This document shows positions 25,902-35,947 of a stretch of 64,000 nt of DNA, piece after piece (the stretch's first letter is position 1; each line of letters starts with the position of its first letter). This DNA is from Streptomyces spinosus (GTDB taxonomy: Bacteria > Actinomycetota > Actinomycetes > Streptomycetales > Streptomycetaceae): assembly GCF_020400655.1 (NCBI RefSeq), contig NZ_JAINRC010000027.1, positions 1-64,000 of the forward strand, read 5' to 3'. Both the position numbers and the translations under genes were made by a program. Below the pieces are notes generated by a model that worked only from the letters and a program-made list of their open reading frames with translations, made no database searches and was not told the DNA's origin.

Positions 25902-27778
25902 CCACCACGACCCCCTCCACGCCCGCCGTCGACGACGACGGTGACGGACCGGCCCGTCACCGGGACGCGGACGACCCGGGCGGCGCGGGCGACCGGTTCG
26001 ACCGGGACGTCCTGCCCAGCCCGCCCGGCGCCACCGCCGCCCTGCTGCGCTCGCTGCTCGCGCCCATGAAGGCCCGGGTCGCGCTCACCACGCTCCTGCT
26101 GCTGCTCCAGCAGGCGGCGGTGCAGGCGGGCCCGCTGCTCGTGGCGTACGCCATCGACACCGCCGTACCGGCGTTCCGGGACGACCGCGACGGGCCGCTG
26201 TTCGCGGTCGCCGCCGGCTACCTGCTGTGCGCCCTCGCCTCCGGCGCGCTGCAGTTCGCGTTCATCGAGGTCTCCGCCCGGGTCAGCCAGGACGTGCTGC
26301 TCGACCTGCGCGGGCGGATCTTCCGGCACGCGCAGGCGCTGAGCGTCGACTTCCACGAGCGGTACACCTCGGGCCGGCTGATCTCCCGCTCCACCACGGA
26401 CGTCGAGTCGCTGCGCGAACTCCTCGACGAGGGTCTGCAGGAACTGGTGACCATCGTCCTGTCCTTCGTCTACATCTCCGCGACGCTGCTCTGGCTCGAC
26501 CCCGGCCTCGGCGCGGTCGCGGTGGCGTCCTTCCTGCCGCTGTACCTGCTCGTCCGGCTCTACCGGCGGCGCGCGGCGCGGGTGTACGGGGCGCGGTCCA
26601 CGGCCATCGCGGCGGTGATCGTGAAGTTCGTGGAGACGATGAACGGCATCCGGCCGGTGCGCGCCTTCCGCCGCGAGGCCGCGAACGACGCCGAGTTCGC
26701 CGTGCTGAACGCGCGGCACGAACGCACGAACGGCGACTCCCTGCTGGAGATGGCCCGCTATGTGGTCGGCTCCCGGCTGGTGGCCAACACCGCGGTCGCC
26801 GGGATCGTGCTCTGGGGTGCCCACCGGGTGGCGGGCGGCTCGCTGGAACTGGGTGTGCTGGCGGCGGCCGTGCTGTACCTGCGCCGGCTGTACGACCCCA
26901 TCGACCGGCTCGGCATGTTCCTGAACTCCTACCAGTCGGCCGCCGCCTCCCTGGAGAAGATCGCCGGGCTGCTGGCGCAGACGCCCTCCGTGCCGGAGCC
27001 GGAGCACCCACGCGAACTGCCGCCGCGCAAGGGCGAATTCCCGGGACGCGAGGTCGTCTTCGACGGGGTCAGGTTCGCCTACCGCACCGGCGGCGAGGTG
27101 CTGCCCCGCTTCGACCTGACCCTGCCCGCCGGGCAGACGGTCGCGGTCGTCGGCTCCACCGGCGCGGGCAAGTCGACCCTGGCCAAGCTGCTCGCCCGGT
27201 TCTACGACCCCTCCGCCGGGCGCGTGCTGCTGGACGGCGTGGACCTGCGCGAGCTGCCGATGCCCGAACTGCGGCGCGGGGTGGTCATGGTGACGCAGGA
27301 GGCGTTCCTGTTCTCCGGCACGGTCGCCGACAACATCGCCCTCGGCCGGCCCGACGCCACCCGGGAGGAGATCGAGCGGGCCGCGAAGGCGATCGGCGCG
27401 CACGAGTTCATCAGCGCCCTGCCCGACGGCTACGACACCGACGTCCGCAAACGCGGCGGCCGGATCTCCGCCGGTCAGCGCCAACTGGTCGCCTTCGCGC
27501 GCGCCTTGCTCGCCGACCCGGCCGTGCTGATCCTGGACGAGGCGACCAGCTCGCTGGACATCCCGGGGGAGCGGGCGGTGCAGGGGGCCATGGCGACGGT
27601 GCTGCGGGGCCGTACCGCGGTGGTGATCGCGCACCGGCTCTCCACGGTCGAGATCGCGGACCGGGTGCTGGTGATGGAACACGGCCGGATCGTCGAGGAC
27701 GGCCACCCGGATGAACTCATCGGCGGCACCGGCCGGTTCGCGGACCTCCACAAGGCGTGGCGGGACAGCCTGGCCTGA
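25898..27778 (+). CDS. ABC exporter half-transporter, catalytic partner
   Basis: A 626-residue half-transporter with an unusual TTG start, supported by AGGAGG 7 nt upstream and a TTGA overlap with the preceding stop. The N-terminal ~45 residues are acidic and probably disordered. Six membrane segments are followed by an NBD with Walker A GSTGAGKST, Walker B LILDEATSSLD and H-loop IAHRLST all intact. The signature is slightly altered (RISAGQRQ). Paired with the upstream Asp-type half, it should supply the working ATP site. The gene is followed by an alpha/beta hydrolase 70 bp downstream that may be read through from the same promoter. Confidence 0.9.
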   Translation: MTTTTPSTPAVDDDGDGPARHRDADDPGGAGDRFDRDVLPSPPGATAALLRSLLAPMKARVALTTLLLLLQQAAVQAGPLLVAYAIDTAVPAFRDDRDGPLFAVAAGYLLCALASGALQFAFIEVSARVSQDVLLDLRGRIFRHAQALSVDFHERYTSGRLISRSTTDVESLRELLDEGLQELVTIVLSFVYISATLLWLDPGLGAVAVASFLPLYLLVRLYRRRAARVYGARSTAIAAVIVKFVETMNGIRPVRAFRREAANDAEFAVLNARHERTNGDSLLEMARYVVGSRLVANTAVAGIVLWGAHRVAGGSLELGVLAAAVLYLRRLYDPIDRLGMFLNSYQSAAASLEKIAGLLAQTPSVPEPEHPRELPPRKGEFPGREVVFDGVRFAYRTGGEVLPRFDLTLPAGQTVAVVGSTGAGKSTLAKLLARFYDPSAGRVLLDGVDLRELPMPELRRGVVMVTQEAFLFSGTVADNIALGRPDATREEIERAAKAIGAHEFISALPDGYDTDVRKRGGRISAGQRQLVAFARALLADPAVLILDEATSSLDIPGERAVQGAMATVLRGRTAVVIAHRLSTVEIADRVLVMEHGRIVEDGHPDELIGGTGRFADLHKAWRDSLA

Positions 27779-27848
27779 CGTGCGGGGTCCGCAAGTCCGC
27801 CGAAACCCGGTTGCCCCCGTCGGTACGCGGCTGACAGGGTTCCCGGTC

Positions 27849-28712
27849 ATGCCTTCCTTCTCGGCGTACGACGGGACCCGGCTCGCCTACCACGTGGCCG
27901 GGGACGGCCCCCCGGTGGTCTGTCTGCCCGGGGGCCCGGCGGATTCCGCCTACCTCGCCGACCTCGGCGGGCTGTCCGCGCACCGGCAGGTGATCAGGCT
28001 GGATCTGCGGGGCACCGGCCGGTCCGCGGCACCGCGGGACACCGCGTCCTGCCGTTGCGACCGGCTCGTCGACGACGTCCAGGCGCTGCGCGAACACCTG
28101 GGCCTGGACCGGGTGGACCTGCTCGCGCACTGCGCCGGCGCCAACCTGGCCGTGCTCTGCGCGAGCCGCCACCCGGACAGCGTCGGCAGGCTCGCGCTGA
28201 TCACGCCGAGCGTCCGGGCCGTCGGCCTCACGATCACCGGTGACCTCCGGCTCCGGACCGCGCGGCTGCGCCGGGGGGAGCCGTGGTTCCCGGAGGCGTT
28301 CGCGGCCCTGGAGGCGATCGTGGCGGGGGAGGCCACCCCCGACCGCTGGCAGGCCGTCGCACCGTTCTCCCACGGCCGCTGGGACGCGGCGGCCCAGGCC
28401 TGCCAGGCGGCCCAGGACGAGCGGACGGACCCGGAGCTCGTCGCCGCCTTCGGCGCCGAAGGAGCCTTCGCCCCGGCGGCCACCCGCGCCGCGCTCGCCC
28501 GGTTCCCGCGGCCCGTCCTCCTCCTGGCCGGCGAGGTCGACCCGGGAGCCCCTCCCGGCACCACGGCCGAGTTCGCGGACCTGTTCCCGGCCGCCGAGCT
28601 CGTCGTCCAGTCCGGCGCCGGACACTACCCGTGGCTCGACGACGCCGACCGGTTCGTGGCCGCCGTCGCGGCGTTCCTGGGCCCGGCCGACGTCCCGGGA
28701 CAGCCCACCTAG
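27849..28712 (+). CDS. Alpha/beta hydrolase with Cys at the nucleophile position
   Basis: A 287-residue cytoplasmic protein of the proline-iminopeptidase/epoxide-hydrolase-like group (MPSFSAYDGTRLAYHVAGDG). The oxyanion region reads CLPGGPADSAYL and the strand-6 region RLDLRGTGRS. The nucleophile elbow is LLAHCAGANL, with Cys95 where Ser is usual; the other triad members look present (Asp in AGEVDP, His in SGAGHYPW). ATG 27849 is chosen because it begins the conserved fold; upstream frame has no start signal. Lies 70 bp after the ABC exporter and converges with a mannosyltransferase gene. Substrate unknown. Confidence 0.8.
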   Translation: MPSFSAYDGTRLAYHVAGDGPPVVCLPGGPADSAYLADLGGLSAHRQVIRLDLRGTGRSAAPRDTASCRCDRLVDDVQALREHLGLDRVDLLAHCAGANLAVLCASRHPDSVGRLALITPSVRAVGLTITGDLRLRTARLRRGEPWFPEAFAALEAIVAGEATPDRWQAVAPFSHGRWDAAAQACQAAQDERTDPELVAAFGAEGAFAPAATRAALARFPRPVLLLAGEVDPGAPPGTTAEFADLFPAAELVVQSGAGHYPWLDDADRFVAAVAAFLGPADVPGQPT

Positions 28713-28725
28713 TCGGCGGGCCCGG

Positions 28726-29964
28726 TCACGGCACCCCCAGTTCGAACAGCGCGTACCCGGCGTACGAGCCGGAGGCCAGGGCCGCGATGCCCAGCAGCGT
28801 GCACTGCACGGGCAGGCTCAGCCGGCGCATGGCCACCGCGAGCGGCAGGAACAGCGGGAAGCAGGGCAGCAGGTAGCGGGAGATGTTCGCGACGATCTGC
28901 TGGCTGCCGAGCACCAGGACCAGGGTCAGCACGGTGTACACCACCAGCACCGCCGGCGGGCGCAGCCGCAGCAGCAGCGGCAGCAGCGCGCAGGCGAGCA
29001 GGATGACGGCGACGGAGACGACGTCCGCGAAGGGGTAGGCGAAGAGGTAGTCGAACCTGCCCACGGGCACGGACGTCAGCACGTCCAGGGTCTGCGCGCC
29101 GTAGTCGAAGCTGTGCGCCCACGCGCCCGACTGGAGGCGGAAGTAACCGCCCAGGTCGCCCATGCGGTCGCCGACCCAGAGCAGGTAGCCGAGCAGTCCC
29201 AGCGGGGCGAGGGCCGTGGCCAGCAGCGGGCGCAGGACGCCGTCCTCCCGCCGGCGCAGGGACAGCAGCGCGGCCACGCCGAGCGCGGCGATCAGCGCGG
29301 CGGCCGTGGGCCGGTTGAGACCGGCCGCGAAGGTGAGCACGCCGGCGGTGAGCCAGCGGCGGGTCAGGACGGCGTGGCAGGCCCAGGCGGCCAGGGCCAC
29401 GTACAGCGATTCGGAGTAGACCGCCCACTCCACCCCCGAGCCCGGCCACACCGCCCACAGCCCGGCCGCCGCGAGCCCGGCCCGCCTGCCGCCGAAGCGC
29501 TCGGCGACGGCGTACACGCCGAGGGCGGCGACGAAGGAGGCGACGACGGAGACGAGCAGCCCGGCGCCGTAGGGGACGAGACCGGTGACGGCCGAGGCCG
29601 GCCGCATCAGGGCCGGGTAGAGCGGGAAGAACGCCGCCGAGTTGCCCTCCAGCGTGATCAGGCCGGTGGCGCCCGGGACCGGGACGAGCTTCGGGTCGTA
29701 GCCGTGCAGCGCGATCTGCTGGTACCACCAGCCGTCCCAGGTGGCCAGCACGTCCCAGGGGTGTGCGCCGCCGCCGAACCGCGGGTGCCGGGTGCGGTAG
29801 TCCCCGGTGGAGGACAGCAGGTACAGGAACGAGCAGAAACCGGCCAGCTTCAGCGTGCCGAACAGGGCGAGGACCGGTCCGTGGCGGCGGACGGCGGCCC
29901 GCGGCCGGGAGACGGGCGCGGCCTCGGGCGCCGGCTTGCGGGCGCCGGGCAGGATCGCGGTCAC
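28726..29964 (-). CDS. Membrane mannosyltransferase (PIG-V/GT-C-like)
   Basis: A 412-residue polytopic membrane protein with roughly nine to ten hydrophobic segments. GTG 29964 overlaps the preceding stop by 4 bp (GTGA). The luminal-type motif WDGWWYQQIALHGYDP near residue 65 and NSAAFFPLYPALMR are typical of PIG-V-like, polyprenol-sugar-dependent mannosyltransferases; SRYLLPCFPLFLPLA lies near the C-terminus. It should take mannose from polyprenyl-phosphate mannose on the outer face of the membrane and add it to a glycolipid or protein. The coupled GT2 gene upstream probably makes or handles the polyprenyl-phosphate sugar donor. Confidence 0.82.
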   Translation of the reverse strand: MTAILPGARKPAPEAAPVSRPRAAVRRHGPVLALFGTLKLAGFCSFLYLLSSTGDYRTRHPRFGGGAHPWDVLATWDGWWYQQIALHGYDPKLVPVPGATGLITLEGNSAAFFPLYPALMRPASAVTGLVPYGAGLLVSVVASFVAALGVYAVAERFGGRRAGLAAAGLWAVWPGSGVEWAVYSESLYVALAAWACHAVLTRRWLTAGVLTFAAGLNRPTAAALIAALGVAALLSLRRREDGVLRPLLATALAPLGLLGYLLWVGDRMGDLGGYFRLQSGAWAHSFDYGAQTLDVLTSVPVGRFDYLFAYPFADVVSVAVILLACALLPLLLRLRPPAVLVVYTVLTLVLVLGSQQIVANISRYLLPCFPLFLPLAVAMRRLSLPVQCTLLGIAALASGSYAGYALFELGVP

Positions 29965-30791
29965 CGGAGCGCCGGCCCGGGCCGGCGGCGGCTCAGGGTG
30001 CGCCGCATCCGTACGATCCCGCGCAGGTCGGCCAGGGCGGTGGCGAGGATGTCGACGCTGCTGTCCGGGTCGTCCACCCAGTCCACCGGCACCTCGTGGA
30101 TCCTGAGGCCCGCCCGCTCGGCGAGTACCAGCAGCTCGGTGTCGAAGAACCACTCCCCGTCCCGCACCAGCGGCAGCAGCCGCTCGGCGGTCTCCCGCCG
30201 GACCGCCTTGAACCCGCACTGCGCGTCGGAGAAGCCGACGGCGAGCGTGCGGCGCAGCAGGGCGTTGTAGCAGCGGGATATGACCTCGCGCCGGGCCCCG
30301 CGCACCACCCGGGCGCCGGGCGCCAGCCGGGTGCCGATGGCCAGGTCGGAGTGGCCGGAGATCAGCGGGGCCACCAGCGGCAGCAGCGCGGTGAGACCGG
30401 TGGACAGGTCCACGTCGAGATACGCCAGCACGGGCGCCCGGGAACCCGACCAGGCGGCCCGCAGCGCCCGGCCGCGGCCCTTCTCGGGCAGCCGCAGCGA
30501 GACCACCTCCGGGAGTTCGCCGGCGACCCGGGCGGCGATGACCGGGGTCCGGTCGGTGCTCGCGTTGTCGGCGATGGTGATCCGGAACGGGTAGGGGAAG
30601 CCGTCCCGCAGGTGCGCGTGCAGCCGCCGGACGTTGGGCTCCAGGTCCTTCTCCTCGTTGAACACCGGCACGGTCACGTCCAGGACGGGGTCCTCCTGGG
30701 GCATCCGCAGGGGGGTGCGCCGGGGTGCCGCGGCCGGTGATGCGCTCGGCCGGACCGGTCGTGCCGATCGGCTCGGTCGGATGTATGTCAC
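29961..30791 (-). CDS. Family 2 glycosyltransferase, polyprenyl-phosphate sugar synthase-like
   Basis: A cytoplasmic or membrane-associated GT-A enzyme. The conserved core begins LDVTVPVFNEEKDLEP; it has IADNASTDRTP, the DxD-type YLDVDLSTG and GFSDAQCGFKAVRRE, and ends WVDDPDSSVDI, all typical of dolichol/polyprenyl-phosphate mannose or glucose synthases. No membrane helix is seen. The start is uncertain: GTG 30791 has an AGG 7 nt upstream; ATG 30704 gives the shortest 247-residue form; ATG 30836 is also in frame. The stop overlaps the next gene's GTG, so the two act as a donor-synthase/transferase pair. Confidence 0.82.
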   Translation of the reverse strand: MTYIRPSRSARPVRPSASPAAAPRRTPLRMPQEDPVLDVTVPVFNEEKDLEPNVRRLHAHLRDGFPYPFRITIADNASTDRTPVIAARVAGELPEVVSLRLPEKGRGRALRAAWSGSRAPVLAYLDVDLSTGLTALLPLVAPLISGHSDLAIGTRLAPGARVVRGARREVISRCYNALLRRTLAVGFSDAQCGFKAVRRETAERLLPLVRDGEWFFDTELLVLAERAGLRIHEVPVDWVDDPDSSVDILATALADLRGIVRMRRTLSRRRPGPALR

Positions 30792-30871
30792 GTAAGTACC
30801 TGTTTGTTCCAGTGGACAGGGCGCACGGAAGGGCATGCGCGGGTGCGACGCGCGAGGTAGGGCAGGTGGGG

Positions 30872-31462
30872 CTAGTCGCTCGCCGTCGCGGTGGCCGGTG
30901 GCGTGGTGCTGTCGCCCCGGGCGGTGGCCGTCGGCGGCCGCTGCGTGGCGGTCGTCGAACTCTCCGGGGCGGTGGGCGGGGCGGAGGTGGTCGCGGTGTC
31001 GCCCGGTGACGGCAGGCCCGTCGGCGTCGATGTCGGCGTGGACGACGGCGTCGATGTCGGCGTGGACGTCGGCGTGGACGACGGCGAGGACGACGAGGAC
31101 GGCGGCGGACCCGGCGTCCCGGACGGCGACCGCGACGGCGAGGTGCTCGGCGCGGGCGCCGGGCTCAGCGCGGGCCGGGGGCGCGGGGCGGTGGGCCGGT
31201 CGGCGGTGTGGCCGTGCGGCCACAGGAACAGGCCCAGGCCCAGCCCGGCCGCCGCCAGCACGGAACCGGCGGCCCGGCGCGCCGCGCGCACCCGGCGCCG
31301 GGCGCGCACTCCCGCGCGCAGCGCCTCCCGGTGCCGCACCTCGAACGGCACCGGCTGCCGGGCCCGGTGCATGAGCCGCGTCAGCTCCCGCTCGAAACGG
31401 TCCGTGCCGTCCGGCGCGGCCCTGCGGTCTTCCCCGTGATCCGTGCGGTCCCTGCGCTCCAT
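30872..31462 (-). CDS. Single-span membrane protein with Ser/Thr/Pro-rich tail, probable partner of the ECF sigma factor
   Basis: A 196-residue protein starting ATG 31462 (MERRDRTDHGED) with GGGAGGA upstream. The N-terminal half is charged and helical (FERELTRLMHRARQPVPFEV, then an Arg-rich stretch). One membrane span (AGSVLAAAGLGLGLFLWP) follows at about residue 70. The rest is an exported, low-complexity Ser/Thr/Pro tail with TPTS repeats. The gene begins 10 bp after the sigma-factor stop. Orientation and context suit an anti-sigma or sensor role, but no zinc-binding anti-sigma motif is seen. The sigma N-half contact is inference. Confidence 0.6.
   Translation of the reverse strand: MERRDRTDHGEDRRAAPDGTDRFERELTRLMHRARQPVPFEVRHREALRAGVRARRRVRAARRAAGSVLAAAGLGLGLFLWPHGHTADRPTAPRPRPALSPAPAPSTSPSRSPSGTPGPPPSSSSSPSSTPTSTPTSTPSSTPTSTPTGLPSPGDTATTSAPPTAPESSTTATQRPPTATARGDSTTPPATATASD
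31020..31095 (-). repeat. Short tandem repeats coding the TPTS tail
   Basis: A GTCGGCGTGGAC-like unit recurs several times in imperfect tandem on the plus strand. On the coding strand it gives Ser-Thr-Pro-Thr repeats in the exported tail. Such tracts often vary in length between strains. Confidence 0.6.
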
Positions 31463-31472
31463 GGGTCCTCCC

Positions 31473-31979
31473 TCACCCCACCGGCTCGATGACGTCGGCC
31501 AGCAGCCCGCGGAGCCGGGCCACGCCGCGCGCGGCATGCGACCGGGCCGTGCCCACCGGGCAGCCCAGTGCCTCCGCGACCTGCCGGTCGGGCAGGTCCT
31601 GGTAGTAACGCAGGACCACGGCGGCCCGCTGCCGCGGCGTCAGCTGGGCGAGCGCGGCCTCCAGCCGGGACCGCTCGGCCACGGTCGCCGACACGTCACC
31701 GGACACCGCCACCTCGGGCAGCTCCTCCACCGGCCGTTCGCCCCACCAGCGCCGCCGCGCCGAGCGGGCCGCGGCCCGCGCCAGCACCTTGCGCACGTAC
31801 GCCTCCGGCGCCTCGTCGGCGACCCTCGGCCAGACGAACCACAGCTTGACCAAGGACTCCTGCAACAGGTCCTCGGCGCGGTGCCGGTCCCCGCCGGTGA
31901 GCAGACGGGCGAGATGGAACAACACCGACCAGCGGGCCGCCACGAACGCGTCGTACTCACCGGCCCTGGTCTGCTCCAT
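31473..31979 (-). CDS. SigE-family ECF RNA polymerase sigma factor
   Basis: A 168-residue group IV sigma factor. Region 2 includes YDAFVAARWSVLFHLARLLTGGDRHRAEDLLQE and LVKLWFVWPRV; region 4 includes LTPRQRAAVVLRYYQDLPDRQVAEALGCPVGTARSHAARGVARL, a complete helix-turn-helix for the -35 element. The size and spacing match the actinobacterial SigE-family. ATG 31979 is preceded by a GTGGG-containing tract. The next gene, 10 bp on, codes a membrane protein that may hold or sense for it. Target promoters cannot be told from this window. Confidence 0.92.
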   Translation of the reverse strand: MEQTRAGEYDAFVAARWSVLFHLARLLTGGDRHRAEDLLQESLVKLWFVWPRVADEAPEAYVRKVLARAAARSARRRWWGERPVEELPEVAVSGDVSATVAERSRLEAALAQLTPRQRAAVVLRYYQDLPDRQVAEALGCPVGTARSHAARGVARLRGLLADVIEPVG

Positions 31980-32092
31980 CCCACGGTCCCCGTCCTCGCC
32001 GGCTCTTCCTCCACCAGGGGTAAGGCACTGGACCCCCGGCGGCGCTGCACCCGGCGGACGTGATCCGCGTCACCCACGGCTCCCGCGCGGCC

Positions 32093-34336
<2,244 letters not shown>

Positions 34337-34366
34337 TGTCGCCCCTCTTCCCAGTGGCTCGCCCGA

Positions 34367-34437
34367 GGGGCGCGGCCGGCCGCGCCGGGTGGCCGGGGCG
34401 CTCCCGGCACCCCGGCCACCCGGTCCGGCCGCGCCCC
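34367..34437 (-). other. Long bipartite hairpin in the glgX leader
   Basis: Outer stem: GGGGCGCGGCCGG (34367-34379) with CCGGCCGCGCCCC (34425-34437). Inner stem: GGGTGGCCGGGG (34387-34398) with CCCCGGCCACCC (34410-34421). The structure sits 31 nt upstream of the glgX start codon and may control glgX expression. It could equally be a structured insulator between divergent genes. Confidence 0.55.
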
Positions 34438-34456
34438 GACGGCTCCGACGCGGGCC

Positions 34457-34483
34457 CGGGGGTCCCCTGCGGGGAGACCCCCG
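34457..34483. other. Second hairpin in the glgX/transpeptidase divergent region
   Basis: CGGGGGTC (34457-34464) pairs with GACCCCCG (34476-34483) around CCCTGCGGGGA, which can extend the stem. It resembles palindromes often seen dispersed in Streptomyces intergenic DNA, but that was not checked. Confidence 0.45.
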
Positions 34484-34566
34484 ATGTGTCGTCCTTCCCT
34501 CTGTTCTGCCCAGCGCGTGGCTCGCACTCACGTTTCCCCGGAGCGGGCCCGGTCGTTGGGTCTCGC

Positions 34567-35790
34567 GTGAGGCACGCAACTGGACGCGCACGGCGCGCGG
34601 GGGCCGCGCTGGCCGCCGTACTGACATGGGCGGGGCTGCTCGCGGGCTGCTCCATGAACGGCTCGGGCCCCCTGGGCATGGGCGGGCCGGTGGGCAAGCC
34701 CCCGGCTCCCGAGGACATCATCCGGGTGACCCCCGACGACGGCAGCAAGGCCGTCCGTCCGGGTGACCGGCTACAGGTGCGGGTGCCCGGCGGGCGCCTG
34801 GAGAAGGTGACCGTGGTCAGGTCGCAGGACGCGCAGGACACCCCGGTCCCGGGGCACATCAGCGAGGACGGGCTGACCTGGCGGCCCGACGAGGACCGGC
34901 TGGCGCTGGCCGCCAGGTACACCGTCGACGCGGTCGCGCTGGACCCCCACGGCCGCCGCTCGGCCCGGCACACCACGTTCACCACCTACGTCCCCGACCG
35001 GCGGTTCATCGCCTACGTCAGCCCCGAGAACCGCGCCACCGTCGGCACCGGCATGATCGTCTCGCTCTCCTTCAGCCAGGAGATCACCGACCGTGCCGCC
35101 GTCCAGCGCGCGGTCCGGGTCAGCGCGAAGCCCCCGGTGGAGATCCGCCCGCACTGGTTCGGCAAGAACCGCCTGGACTTCCGTCCCGAGCGCTACTGGA
35201 AGCCCGGCACCGAGGTGACCGTCGACCTGGACCTGCGGGACGTCCAGGGCGCCCGCGGGATCTACGGGCTGCAGGACAAGACGTTCGCCTTCACCGTCGG
35301 CCGCAGTCAGGTCTCCGTGGTCGACGCGGCCCGGCACACCATGGACGTCCGGCGCGACGGACACCTCCTCGCCACCGTCCCCATCACCGCGGGCGCCCCC
35401 CAGCACCCGACGTACAACGGGAAGATGGTGGTGATGGACATGCTGGAGGTCACCCGCATGAACAGCCAGACGGTCGGGCTGGGCGCCGAGTACGACATTC
35501 CCGACGTCCCGCACGCCATGAGGCTCACCGACTCCGGGACCTTCCTGCACGGCAACTACTGGGCGCCGGAAGCCCCCGGACAGGTCAACGTCAGCCACGG
35601 CTGCGTGGGACTCATGGACGTCAAGGGCGGCAGTTCGGACACCCCGGCGGGCTGGTTCTTCGACCGCAGCCTCGTCGGCGACGTCATCGAGGTGGTCAAC
35701 AGCAAGGACAAGACCGTCGCCCCCGACAACGGCCTCGGCGGCTGGAACATGGGCTGGAAGGAATGGAAGGCGGGCAGCGCGGTGAAGTAA
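34567..35790 (+). CDS. L,D-transpeptidase lipoprotein (Ig-like + YkuD), copy 1
   Basis: A 407-residue lipoprotein that forms 3-3 cross-links in peptidoglycan outside the membrane. GTG 34567 (MRHATGRARR) gives a short basic n-region, hydrophobic segment and lipobox LLAGC with Cys28. Two Ig-like domains (VTPDDGSKAVRPGDRLQV; YVSPENRATVGTGM) lead to the YkuD domain with the catalytic motif HGNYW ... SHGCVGLMD and nucleophile Cys346. The C-terminal extension GLGGWNMGWKEWK is that of the LdtMt2-like class. The start site is only weakly supported by TTGGG. The following gene is a paralogue with the same order of domains. Confidence 0.9.
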   Translation: MRHATGRARRAGAALAAVLTWAGLLAGCSMNGSGPLGMGGPVGKPPAPEDIIRVTPDDGSKAVRPGDRLQVRVPGGRLEKVTVVRSQDAQDTPVPGHISEDGLTWRPDEDRLALAARYTVDAVALDPHGRRSARHTTFTTYVPDRRFIAYVSPENRATVGTGMIVSLSFSQEITDRAAVQRAVRVSAKPPVEIRPHWFGKNRLDFRPERYWKPGTEVTVDLDLRDVQGARGIYGLQDKTFAFTVGRSQVSVVDAARHTMDVRRDGHLLATVPITAGAPQHPTYNGKMVVMDMLEVTRMNSQTVGLGAEYDIPDVPHAMRLTDSGTFLHGNYWAPEAPGQVNVSHGCVGLMDVKGGSSDTPAGWFFDRSLVGDVIEVVNSKDKTVAPDNGLGGWNMGWKEWKAGSAVK

Positions 35791-35947
35791 CCAGGTGAGG
35801 GGGCGGGGCGCGCGGCGCGGGTGCCGGGCGGAAGTTGCGACGGAACGGTGACATTCGGCTGACACCCCGCTCAAATCCAGGCGGTTAATATGCGCGCACA
35901 ATGTGGTGGGGAGCGGCCTGACCAGGGCCGCTGGAGGGGAGAACAAC

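Noticed and set aside
28240..30270. 676-codon plus-strand frame opposite the glycosyltransferase genes
   Set aside because: Low-complexity translation and antisense to two coupled genes with clear motifs.
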